This document shows positions 34,161-42,079 of a DNA stretch of 64,000 nt, in pieces (the stretch's first letter is position 1; each line of letters opens with the position of its first letter). A program made the position numbers and the translations under genes. Source of the stretch: a virus; the IMG/VR virus record IMGVR_UViG_3300042339_000788, positions 29,499-93,498 of that record. One strand, 5' to 3'. The notes under the pieces are model-generated. The model was not told where the DNA came from, searched no databases, and saw only the letters and a program-made list of their open reading frames with translations.

Positions 34161-35263
34161 ATATAACATTTGTTTTAGCCGTTTATAATAAATTAGATTT
34201 AACAAAGGAATGTTATAAACGTCTTCGTGATGTTTACCCAACAGCACCTTTAGTGATTAGTAGTGGTGGGTCAAGTGATGGAACAAAAGAATGGTTGGCG
34301 TCATTAGAAGATGATAATTTATCTTATCTACATGATGATGAAAGGTTAACATTCTCTGACACATATAACACCGGAATTAAATTAGTTGATACCGAGAAAC
34401 TCGTTTTAATACATAACGATATGGTTATTGGTGAAGGATTCCTAGAAGCCATAGAAAGATTATTAGAACCAAATATGTTGTTGTCATATACAACTATTGA
34501 ACCACCAATATTCAGAGGTCACCAGAGACCAGGTAAAGTATTATTGGATCTTGGTAGTGGGTTTGATAATTTTGACGATTTTAATTTTAATAGCTATGTT
34601 AAACAATGGAATCAAAACGATAAATTATATGATGGCGCGGTATTTTTTATGTCTGGATATAAAAAGATGTTTGAAGATGTTGGTTTCTTTGATGGTTTTA
34701 GTTTTTTTCCGTGCTTCTGTGAAGATGATGATTTTTTAATCAGAGCAAAATTAAAAGGTTATAACTTAAAGACTTGTGAATCAGCCATAACATATCATTT
34801 TGTTTCTCAAACATCTAGATTCGGTGATGATTTCAAAAAAGATAGAGGATTGTATGAGGTTTGTTCAATTAGAAACTTTGTTAGAAAATGGGGAATACCA
34901 TACACAGCGTTTAATGAAATGAGATATTGGGAGGAAAAGGATTTTAAATACAAAACCTTTAATATGGGGTTAACAACCAGGAGCAGATCTTATTTAATGA
35001 GATTGGAACCATTCTTCGATAAAATCAATTTAGGAGCCATTCCTGAGGACTATATAGAGAATGAACAGAAGAATACCAAATATGATTTAAGATCAAAATT
35101 TACCCTTACAGAAGACGTTGATGTGATGATTTATGAAACTAACCCATTTGATGAAGAGGATCTAGAAACACTTAAGAAATTAAGGCTCTCAATTCCTTAT
35201 TATGAACCAGGGGAATACCAAATAGGTAATATGTTGATAGAAATAAAAAAGGAGCTTAATTAG
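34157..35263 (+). CDS. GT2-type glycosyltransferase
   Basis: A 368-residue protein: ITFVLAVYNKLDLTKECYKR, SSGGSSDGTKEWL, KLVLIHNDMVIGEGF and DDDFLIRAKLKGYNL. A GT-A inverting enzyme of the rhamnosyl/galactofuranosyl-transferase kind. It overlaps glf by four bases, so a role in galactofuranose transfer is attractive. Its last codons lie in the shared bidirectional hairpin. Confidence 0.83.
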   Translation: MNITFVLAVYNKLDLTKECYKRLRDVYPTAPLVISSGGSSDGTKEWLASLEDDNLSYLHDDERLTFSDTYNTGIKLVDTEKLVLIHNDMVIGEGFLEAIERLLEPNMLLSYTTIEPPIFRGHQRPGKVLLDLGSGFDNFDDFNFNSYVKQWNQNDKLYDGAVFFMSGYKKMFEDVGFFDGFSFFPCFCEDDDFLIRAKLKGYNLKTCESAITYHFVSQTSRFGDDFKKDRGLYEVCSIRNFVRKWGIPYTAFNEMRYWEEKDFKYKTFNMGLTTRSRSYLMRLEPFFDKINLGAIPEDYIENEQKNTKYDLRSKFTLTEDVDVMIYETNPFDEEDLETLKKLRLSIPYYEPGEYQIGNMLIEIKKELN

Positions 35264-35276
35264 CTCCTTCTTTTTT
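35243..35276. terminator. bidirectional terminator shared by convergent genes
   Basis: AAGGAGCT (35249-35256) and AGCTCCTT (35262-35269) pair perfectly around a 5-base loop. A run of A precedes and a run of T follows, so it works on both strands. The stop codons and last residues of both convergent genes lie inside it. Confidence 0.9.
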
Positions 35277-35735
35277 AACTTCCTTTTTGATCAGTTTAAA
35301 TAGTACCTGATACTTGTCTTTCGTTTTACCCGCATCCTTTAAATCTTCTTTGGTAATTTCAGGATATTCAATTTCAATTTCTTGATTTAAAAGCACACCA
35401 TATTCATTATCAAATTCAATGTATTGAGGGTTAATAACTTTACCAGTTACGTTACCTTCATCATCCTTAACTTCATTGTACATTTTTACTAAGACACCAC
35501 CATTACCATCTTCTTCTCCATACTTTTTGATTAATTCATCTCTTAATGTCTCAACCTTAGTTCTCTCACTTTTAAGTTCCGTTGAAAAGTCACTCAATTC
35601 GTATTTCAAAATGATTGAAAGGTTTTGTTTACTGAACCCCTCAAACACTTGTTCTCCGGTTTGTGGTTCGATATACCCGTTAATTTCGCTTTCTAATTGT
35701 AAAACATCTCCTAGTTTTAAAGTAATTTTGTCCAT
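35256..35735 (-). CDS. hypothetical protein
   Basis: A 159-residue acidic protein, ITLKLGDVLQLESEINGYIE at the start and a Lys/Glu-rich end. Repeated short beta-like and helical segments; no known motif. It has its own promoter and a shared terminator, so it is a single-gene unit, which suggests an abundant or separately timed product. Function unknown. Confidence 0.7.
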   Translation of the reverse strand: MDKITLKLGDVLQLESEINGYIEPQTGEQVFEGFSKQNLSIILKYELSDFSTELKSERTKVETLRDELIKKYGEEDGNGGVLVKMYNEVKDDEGNVTGKVINPQYIEFDNEYGVLLNQEIEIEYPEITKEDLKDAGKTKDKYQVLFKLIKKEVKKEGAN

Positions 35736-35754
35736 AAATTTTTATTTTTCTTTT

Positions 35755-35786
35755 ATAATATATATTTTATTTTTAAAAAAGTCAAC
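35755..35786 (-). promoter_or_regulatory. Bacteroidota-type promoter
   Basis: On the minus strand GTTG (35783-35786), 20 bases, TATATTAT (35755-35762). The leader is about 14 bases to the ATG at 35735. The -33 part overlaps the end of the permease gene. Confidence 0.6.
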
Positions 35787-35787
35787 C

Positions 35788-36795
35788 CTACAGAACTGTA
35801 AATATTGCATAAGTTATCATCATTGATATCCAAATTATTAATGCTTTTAGATATGTTAGAAACCCAGTATGAAAATACCTTTGGCCAATAGGTAAGCACT
35901 TATGTGATGGTGAAATAAGGTATGCTGAATATTCTAAGGTAAAGAATAAAACAAAATAATGCATCCCAAATACACTCGTTAATAAACTAACAATTCCAGC
36001 ATATTTTGCTGAAGAACCTAATAGAAATGAGGCTAAAAACCCTAACACAGAGACAATCAATATGTTAGATGGTGCGTTGTATTGTTTTATTATTGCTTCT
36101 ATCTGTGTATAATAAGATCCAACAAGGTTACCAAGAATAATAACAAAAGCAACAATCCATATTAGTTCCCAGTCGATATAGCCCAATATTTTACTCCAAC
36201 TTTTAGAGTAATATACTAACCATATTGTGAATCCTGTGAAGAAACCAAAATAGTATTCAGTAAAAAACACACACATTAATATGGTTACTAAAAATGGTAT
36301 AACCACCATCGTTATGTTTTGCATATTAATTGGTTCATCTTTAACTTCGATATCTATTTCATCATCTTTTAATGATAAGATATAATAAGTAATATATAAC
36401 GCTGAGATTAAAAGCAATGGCCAGATATATGACATGAATTGCATATAGGTTAAACTTAACACAGCCATTGGAATAATAACAGTTTTCTCTAAAGGTGACC
36501 ATAGATAATAGTGATGTGTTGCTAGATAGTCGATGATGCCAAACTTCTTACGTTTCTTATTATCAACCGGTGCAATACTATTCAACATAGACGCCGATAA
36601 CGCAACGCGACCAGGGATCGGTAAGATCCCACCAAATAGTGATACTAAGAATACCACCATTCTCTTTGACTTAACTTTTTGTTCAAGTAGTCTGAAGATG
36701 TCCATAAGGTATCCTCTTTCTTTGAGGATACCTGTTACGAACATAATGAATATTAAATAGACAAGGAATACTTGACCGTTGATTAGAATCTCCAT
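35788..36795 (-). CDS. polytopic inner-membrane permease-like protein (DUF401-like)
   Basis: A 335-residue protein with about nine or ten membrane spans. GGILPIPGRVALSASMLNSI resembles the conserved loop of DUF401-type putative anion permeases, and a matching loop with GSSAKYAGIVSLLTSVF lies in the second half, as in two-repeat transporters. It probably moves a small solute across the host inner membrane. It overlaps the outer-membrane gene by 13 bases, so the pair is cotranslated. Transporters of this size are rare in phages. The substrate is unknown. Confidence 0.65.
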   Translation of the reverse strand: MEILINGQVFLVYLIFIMFVTGILKERGYLMDIFRLLEQKVKSKRMVVFLVSLFGGILPIPGRVALSASMLNSIAPVDNKKRKKFGIIDYLATHHYYLWSPLEKTVIIPMAVLSLTYMQFMSYIWPLLLISALYITYYILSLKDDEIDIEVKDEPINMQNITMVVIPFLVTILMCVFFTEYYFGFFTGFTIWLVYYSKSWSKILGYIDWELIWIVAFVIILGNLVGSYYTQIEAIIKQYNAPSNILIVSVLGFLASFLLGSSAKYAGIVSLLTSVFGMHYFVLFFTLEYSAYLISPSHKCLPIGQRYFHTGFLTYLKALIIWISMMITYAIFTVL

Positions 36796-37667
36796 GCGAA
36801 TATAATTGTGGTTCTTGATTGTTTTGCGTCTTGATTTAAACCTGGCATATGCTCAATGTTTAAATAACCCTTATTGTTGAAACGATATTGTACAAGTGGT
36901 CCAATATACCATTCTTTAGATCCACCTTCGAAGTCATTATATCTAAACATATGTGACACACCTAATGTTAAATCATTATTGATTATGTTTCCATATGATG
37001 CGGTATATGCGTATTCTCTTTCTTGTTCTTCTTTGGTTCCAGCTAAGTTACCCTCGTAAATTGCATTAAACCCCCAAATACCATTCTTACCAATTCTATC
37101 ACCTAATAATAATTTTGGTTCAATACCCCAACGACCATCTAACATTTTGGTTTCGAAGTATAGTGTTGGGTTACCCCACACTTTACCCCAGTCGGCAAGA
37201 GCATAACGAAACTCCCAAGAGAATCCTCTCCATTTGAATTCCTTGTCACCATCTTCACCGTCATAAACTGTGTGAGAATAAAGATCTAATTGAAGTCTGT
37301 TACCTAAACCGAATGTGAATTCATCTCTCATTCTAATTTGTGCCGGTCCGTTTCTTCTTTGTCTGATGTCAAACCACTTCTCGTACATTGCGGTACCTGG
37401 TGGGTTCATCACATAAACTCTAGTGGATGCAAACATTCTCATTGTTGTCCAAAGTGGTTGACCATAAGGACCTACCTTGGTCATTAAAGGTACCTTCTTT
37501 GCTGTAACAACAATTTCTTGTAATTGATTAGGGACTGTGTCCGTTTGAACTTTTAAGGATTGTTCTGAACCTTTCTGAATTGCACTACTACTGTATTGTC
37601 CAAATGACATAGTGGTAGTAAACAATAGTGCTAACATTAGCGATAGCATTGTGATTGTTTTTCTCAT
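36783..37667 (-). CDS. outer-membrane beta-barrel protein with signal peptide and TonB-box-like motif
   Basis: A 294-residue protein from ATG at 37667; the longer frame runs into the tRNA and is rejected. A signal peptide (MLSLMLALLFTTTMSFGQ) has the Bacteroidota style. The segment LQEIVVTAKKV resembles a TonB box. Alternating strands follow (LQLDLYSHTVYD, LYFETKML, GFNAIYEG, YIGPLVQYRF) and the protein ends IIFAWRF, with the terminal Phe that BAM recognises. There is no TonB plug domain. Likely inserted in the host outer membrane, for uptake together with the permease or for superinfection exclusion. Confidence 0.72.
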   Translation of the reverse strand: MRKTITMLSLMLALLFTTTMSFGQYSSSAIQKGSEQSLKVQTDTVPNQLQEIVVTAKKVPLMTKVGPYGQPLWTTMRMFASTRVYVMNPPGTAMYEKWFDIRQRRNGPAQIRMRDEFTFGLGNRLQLDLYSHTVYDGEDGDKEFKWRGFSWEFRYALADWGKVWGNPTLYFETKMLDGRWGIEPKLLLGDRIGKNGIWGFNAIYEGNLAGTKEEQEREYAYTASYGNIINNDLTLGVSHMFRYNDFEGGSKEWYIGPLVQYRFNNKGYLNIEHMPGLNQDAKQSRTTIIFAWRF

Positions 37668-37700
37668 TTTGTTTTTGTTTAAGAAAAGTTTATAAAATTG

Positions 37701-37790
37701 CGGGGAGGAAGAGATTCGGACTCTCGATTGAATGTTAAGTCCAATAGCAGCTTCGGAGGCTGTCGGTTTAAACCACTCACCCACCTCCCC
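37701..37790 (-). tRNA. class II tRNA, anticodon CCG (unusual)
   Basis: On the minus strand the acceptor GGGGAGG pairs with CCTCCCC, the discriminator is G, and CCA is not encoded. The D arm is GGT...ACC with AGTGGTTTAAA in the loop. The anticodon arm CAGC-CTCCGAA-GCTG gives anticodon CCG. A long variable arm (ATTGGA...TTCAAT) and a T arm (GAGAG-TCCGAAT-CTCTT) follow. A long arm and G73 mark serine tRNAs, yet CCG reads the Arg codon CGG. Base pair 27-43 is mismatched. It may be a serine-type tRNA with an altered anticodon or a non-standard Arg tRNA. Confidence 0.82.
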
Positions 37791-37833
37791 TTAAATTTAT
37801 TATTAATATAAACAAAAAATATCTGATAATCAA

Positions 37834-38499
37834 CTATCTTTCAATTAGAAATACTCCTAATCCATTCCAAAAATCTTTTGAGTCTTCACCAGATGTATAT
37901 AACTCCTTATGATGGGTTATCATTAAGTTGTTATCTTCAATAAATTTATCGAAGGCCCCACTGTTCCAATTCCAATCATCCATAATTACTATGGTTTCTT
38001 TGGAGAAAATTGGTAGCATGTTTGTTAATGCAACATATTGATCATGATACTTTGTTTCACCATCATAAAAAATAATATCAACATATGGTAGCGTTTTAAA
38101 ATCAAATGTTTGGTAATCAGTTTTGTATACCGATATGTTATTCACATTACCAAATCGTTTTACATTATGTAAAAATTCTTCTTGTGGTAAAATATCTATA
38201 TTGTGTTTGTAGTAGTTACCTAACTTCTGACTAACACCCTTTGGTGTTAAATTAGGTGACATAAAATTATCAATTGCAATTGATTTAATATCATTACCAT
38301 ATATCGCAGAACAAAATGTGGCACCCCTGAACACACCAACCTCAAGATAAGTTGCGTTATCCAGACTACATATGTTATTAAGAAATGATCTCACTTTATT
38401 ACTTGTAATCCCATGAATATCTAAAATGTCTTGTGTTAATTTAGATACCTCTAGTTTACCCCATTCAATTGAATCCTCAATATGTTTAACTAAGTCCAT
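37834..38499 (-). CDS. class I methyltransferase (Methyltransf_24 type)
   Basis: A 221-residue protein from ATG at 38499 (an alternative ATG lies at 38523). TYLEVGVFRGATFCSAIYG is motif I, DIIFYDGETKYHDQYVALTN is the family's acidic metal motif, and IVIMDDWNW follows. It is the last gene of the minus-strand operon with the U32-like and radical-SAM genes, and it is similar to the two methyltransferases of the glycan island. Confidence 0.75.
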   Translation of the reverse strand: MDLVKHIEDSIEWGKLEVSKLTQDILDIHGITSNKVRSFLNNICSLDNATYLEVGVFRGATFCSAIYGNDIKSIAIDNFMSPNLTPKGVSQKLGNYYKHNIDILPQEEFLHNVKRFGNVNNISVYKTDYQTFDFKTLPYVDIIFYDGETKYHDQYVALTNMLPIFSKETIVIMDDWNWNSGAFDKFIEDNNLMITHHKELYTSGEDSKDFWNGLGVFLIER

Positions 38500-39526
38500 A
38501 TGATTTCTTTTTGTGGTCAGCAACTACATCACAATAGTTACAATCCCAACATTGAAATTTACATTTCTTTATTTTATTTCTCCAACCTTTTAATTCTTCA
38601 TGTGGAATACCATCAAGATAAAGATTCGATGTTTCAGATAAAATTTCATTACCTGCAACATATGAATCCACAATCTCTATTGTTTCATTTAAACGATTAA
38701 AGCTATCTCTACCATGCATTTTAAAGACATCAATATATTCTAATAACTCATCAAACTCTTCTTTAAATGGTGGTATTGTTGCGGCTTTAAAAAAGAATGC
38801 ATTGATCTCTTTTTCCCATTTGTATTCACATGTTACTTTAGATATCTCATGATGAAAATATGGTAACTCATTAGGTTGTCTAAGGTTATTATATGAATAG
38901 TGTTCATCCATTACTGGGCATCTACCTAGACAACCTTCATTAACTAAAAGTGATAGTTTAACATATCTACCCTTCTCTTCGTAATATTTTAATTGAGCTC
39001 GCTTAATGTTTTTAAGCTCCTCAATATCTCTCATTAAAATTCTATCAAGATTAATATAATCAAATCCTTGATCAGCATTATACCAAAAGTCTTGTCCGGT
39101 TGCTACTTTTCTTAATATGGTATTTTTAATTTCCATTTCTGGAAAATGTTTCTTTAATCCCATTGCAACCCAATGACCATGAGGAATGGTTATACACCTT
39201 AATCCCTTTTCATATAATGGTTTTAAATTATCAACAAACAATTTATAGTTCTCATATTTTGGAGAAACATTAATATTATTGAACGTTGCACTAATTCTAA
39301 TACCTAAAGCCTTTTGTATAATCATTGCGTTTTCAAACACAATGTCTCTATCCTCTTCTCTAAAGATAGCACCCATCGCATCTTGTGTGAAAGGTGGTAT
39401 TCTACAGGTAAAATAAATGTCATAGATTGATTCCTTGTTCCTTTCCAGGAATGGGTAGAACTCTTTCAAGAATACTTCTTCCGATAGCATCGGATTAAAC
39501 GGTATTGAAAATATTTTATTTGTCAT
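38486..39526 (-). CDS. peptidase U32-like Fe-S protein
   Basis: A protein of about 346 residues. SLLVNEGCLGRCPVMDEHYS matches the Cys-rich signature of the U32 family (NxGCxxxCP...H), with further Cys at the end (CKFQCWDCNYC). U32 members such as RlhA, TrhP and UbiU/V carry Fe-S clusters and hydroxylate RNA or ubiquinone precursors. The ATG at 39526 overlaps the upstream stop (ATGA); a longer start at 39553 is less likely. It is paired with a radical-SAM gene, so a joint oxidation or modification pathway is possible. Confidence 0.65.
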   Translation of the reverse strand: MTNKIFSIPFNPMLSEEVFLKEFYPFLERNKESIYDIYFTCRIPPFTQDAMGAIFREEDRDIVFENAMIIQKALGIRISATFNNINVSPKYENYKLFVDNLKPLYEKGLRCITIPHGHWVAMGLKKHFPEMEIKNTILRKVATGQDFWYNADQGFDYINLDRILMRDIEELKNIKRAQLKYYEEKGRYVKLSLLVNEGCLGRCPVMDEHYSYNNLRQPNELPYFHHEISKVTCEYKWEKEINAFFFKAATIPPFKEEFDELLEYIDVFKMHGRDSFNRLNETIEIVDSYVAGNEILSETSNLYLDGIPHEELKGWRNKIKKCKFQCWDCNYCDVVADHKKKSYGLS

Positions 39527-40524
39527 TTGGTTCCCTCTAAACAACCACCACAAATTCCATTACATTCTGTCTTGTAAAAAACACAATCTAAACATCCTTG
39601 TGGTATTGAATAATTTTTATGGTTTTCTATATAAAGTTTATCGAACTCTTCTCTAAGACCTAATATACCATTTTCTCCCGATATTTCCAAAACATTACTG
39701 ATCTTTACTTTATCTTCTAATGGATAACAATGAATAGAACTACCATCTGGAAATATATCCAATGGCATAAACCCACATATTGTTTCATACTCAGGTATTT
39801 TAAACGTAGCAAAGTTTAATGAGTTTTCCATCACAGCCCCTTTTGTTTTACCCTCCCAAAGACATGGTGGGACTTGACAGTCTGAAGTTATTTTAATCTC
39901 ATTATAACGCCCAAATTTAAGTATTTTGGTCATCTCAACGCCCATCTCTTTATTGTTGATCAGATAGGTACCAGTAAGGTCTAAACCTAGTCTTATGGCG
40001 TTTATATTACCATCTAACTCGTGGTATAACCATTTGATATATTCATAAAAATTTCTATCTTTCCAATCACTTGACATTGTTAGTGCCAAATATAATCTTG
40101 GGTGGTTATCGAATCCCCATGTGTTAGCATAAGCCTTATAGATTTCTAAATAGTTCTTTTTAAAAACAACCATTCGGTTTTTCTCATTGAGTTCCGCGGC
40201 GTTAGGAAAGGCCCATCTAATGTTTTTAATATTATCTATAATATAATCTCTAGTTGTTTTTCCAAAAAGAAAATTACTAACTAGATTTACCTTATAACCT
40301 CTAGAGAAAATGTGATCCATTATCCCAATAAAATTAGAATGTTGTGTTGGTTCACCTCCGAGTATTGTGATTTCTTCGTTGGAGTTGTTTAGATGAAAAT
40401 GGTCGATAACTTTATCGACCATGTTTATATCCATTTCTCCGAGTGTGTGTTTTAGTCTTGCGTCTTCTTTTGTGAAACAAAATGAGCATCCTTTGGCACA
40501 CGTCCCGTTAATAGCTAAATTCAT
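39523..40524 (-). CDS. radical-SAM protein with SPASM-like C-terminus
   Basis: A 333-residue protein. The N-terminus LAINGTCAKGCSFCFTKED holds the radical-SAM C-x3-C-x2-C (C9, C13, C16). ITILGGEPTQHSNF is the GGE motif that binds AdoMet. The C-terminal part has CGFMPLDIFPDGSSIHCYPL and CLDCVFYKTECNGICGGC, matching SPASM auxiliary clusters. SPASM enzymes usually modify peptides or proteins. One-base overlap with the gene upstream. Confidence 0.85.
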   Translation of the reverse strand: MNLAINGTCAKGCSFCFTKEDARLKHTLGEMDINMVDKVIDHFHLNNSNEEITILGGEPTQHSNFIGIMDHIFSRGYKVNLVSNFLFGKTTRDYIIDNIKNIRWAFPNAAELNEKNRMVVFKKNYLEIYKAYANTWGFDNHPRLYLALTMSSDWKDRNFYEYIKWLYHELDGNINAIRLGLDLTGTYLINNKEMGVEMTKILKFGRYNEIKITSDCQVPPCLWEGKTKGAVMENSLNFATFKIPEYETICGFMPLDIFPDGSSIHCYPLEDKVKISNVLEISGENGILGLREEFDKLYIENHKNYSIPQGCLDCVFYKTECNGICGGCLEGTK

Positions 40525-41264
40525 TAAAAATCCATTTTCAATGTGAGAGGTGTTGTTGGAATATTTTCATCTTCCCTTTGTTGTTTGCTCAATGCAACAC
40601 CAAATTTTTCGTGCTTAAGTCTGTGGCAATCTGCGATGTTTACACACGCCTTAATTCTTTCTTCTAATAGTTGTTGTTCTAATAATAGATTTGCTAATTT
40701 AACATTATATGCTGTAACATTGTTAATTATCTTTTGTACAAATAATGTTTTATCTATATTTCTACCCGCACATAATATATCAATAATTGGAGTTTGATAA
40801 TCTTGGTCAGCCATCCAACCAAACGCTTCTCTTTTTTGTTCTTCCCAAGTATCTTTTTCTAAGATGGAAGCATCAACCATCAGCTCTTTATATCTTTCAG
40901 AAAACCTGTCAGCAACAACTTTTTTCATTACCGCTTTATTAAATAATACACCAGCTAGTTTATCATCATCACTAAGAAAATGTTTTACCTTTTCTGCTTC
41001 TGTTTCGCTAGATTCCGCTAACTGAGGAATCTCATCCATGATATTTGAATTTGTTCTAACACTAATATAATCTTTATATATGTCAGCAAAAACAAATCCT
41101 TTAGCAATCTCTTCTGGAATAACTATTGCATCGAGTTTATTTAACTCAACTCTCATGTCGTTATATTCATCGGCGATTCTTCCGTAGTTATAGTTTAGAT
41201 ACATACCTATCACTTGAATGTATCCAGGAACATTACCTTGTAGTTTAAAAAGAATATGTGTCAT
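40524..41264 (-). CDS. hypothetical protein, possibly virion or tail assembly
   Basis: A 246-residue helical protein (ETEAEKVKHFLSDDDKLAGV). No known motif. It is coupled to its neighbours by one-base overlaps and lies between a tail-side protein and the radical-SAM gene. Virion assembly is a guess from position. Confidence 0.6.
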   Translation of the reverse strand: MTHILFKLQGNVPGYIQVIGMYLNYNYGRIADEYNDMRVELNKLDAIVIPEEIAKGFVFADIYKDYISVRTNSNIMDEIPQLAESSETEAEKVKHFLSDDDKLAGVLFNKAVMKKVVADRFSERYKELMVDASILEKDTWEEQKREAFGWMADQDYQTPIIDILCAGRNIDKTLFVQKIINNVTAYNVKLANLLLEQQLLEERIKACVNIADCHRLKHEKFGVALSKQQREDENIPTTPLTLKMDF

Positions 41265-42028
41265 TATAATAATTTTTCTGTTTCTGTTTTATTTGGTTCA
41301 CTTAATCTTAACTGATTTTTTAATGACTCTTCAATTGTAAAATTGTTTGTTGTTGCTTCTGTCATTAATTGGTTTATATTTTTATCGGTTGAGATAGTGT
41401 ATGCTGACGCTAATGCTAACACTTGTTTTTGTTGTTCTGGGTCCATCATAAGAATTGAATCTAAGTTACCGGTACCAATTCTACCATATGAAATCATATC
41501 TAACATAGCTTGCTTTGCCATACGAACGGTCCAGTATTCGTGTTCATATTTTTCTTCTAATTCTGGATTTCCAAATACATCGATTAATTTCGTTCCGTTA
41601 GGTAAAATCGCCTGATCAGATTCCAAGAATTCTTTTATCAAATCAATAAACCCTTGTCTTTCTCTATATGCGTCTTTAAGATTTCTATTAAACTTTCTTA
41701 AATCAATCATTTTATCAGCAATGGTTATATTAACCATTTCTTTTCTTTTGGGGTCGGTTATAAATTCTTTACTTTCTTCATCCATTTGGATTTCAAGTTC
41801 CATCTTTCTAACAGTATATTCCAAATGTTCTACCGCATCTTCTCTACCTCTTAGCTCTAATAACCACTGTTTTAACCTCGCGTAAGGTGTGATTTGCGCT
41901 CCACCCACAAAGTTATATGCTTTATATTTTGGTAATGCAAAAGACATGCTTTCAGAAATTTGCATTAGTTTTTCATCAAATGGGTTATTGATAAAATTAG
42001 ATCTATCATATTTGTAACCTTGTTCCAT
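41264..42028 (-). CDS. hypothetical protein, possibly virion or tail assembly
   Basis: A 254-residue helical protein (YTVRKMELEIQMDEESKEF, IADKMIDLRKFNRNLKDAYR). It opens the operon that contains the radical-SAM, U32 and methyltransferase genes and has a clear promoter. It ends ETEKLL, similar to but not identical with the LI ends in the modification island. No family recognised. Confidence 0.6.
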   Translation of the reverse strand: MEQGYKYDRSNFINNPFDEKLMQISESMSFALPKYKAYNFVGGAQITPYARLKQWLLELRGREDAVEHLEYTVRKMELEIQMDEESKEFITDPKRKEMVNITIADKMIDLRKFNRNLKDAYRERQGFIDLIKEFLESDQAILPNGTKLIDVFGNPELEEKYEHEYWTVRMAKQAMLDMISYGRIGTGNLDSILMMDPEQQKQVLALASAYTISTDKNINQLMTEATTNNFTIEESLKNQLRLSEPNKTETEKLL

Positions 42029-42045
42029 AATTAATTTGTTTTCAT

Positions 42046-42077
42046 CTAATATACTTAAAAATATTCATAAAGTCAAA
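42046..42077 (-). promoter_or_regulatory. Bacteroidota-type promoter
   Basis: On the minus strand TTTG (42074-42077), 20 bases, TATATTAG (42046-42053). The leader to the ATG at 42028 is about 12 bases. Confidence 0.68.
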
Positions 42078-42079
42078 TG

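Noticed and set aside
37668-37784. N-terminal extension of the outer-membrane protein into the tRNA
   Set aside because: The extension is translated tRNA sequence; the ATG at 37667 gives a normal signal peptide.
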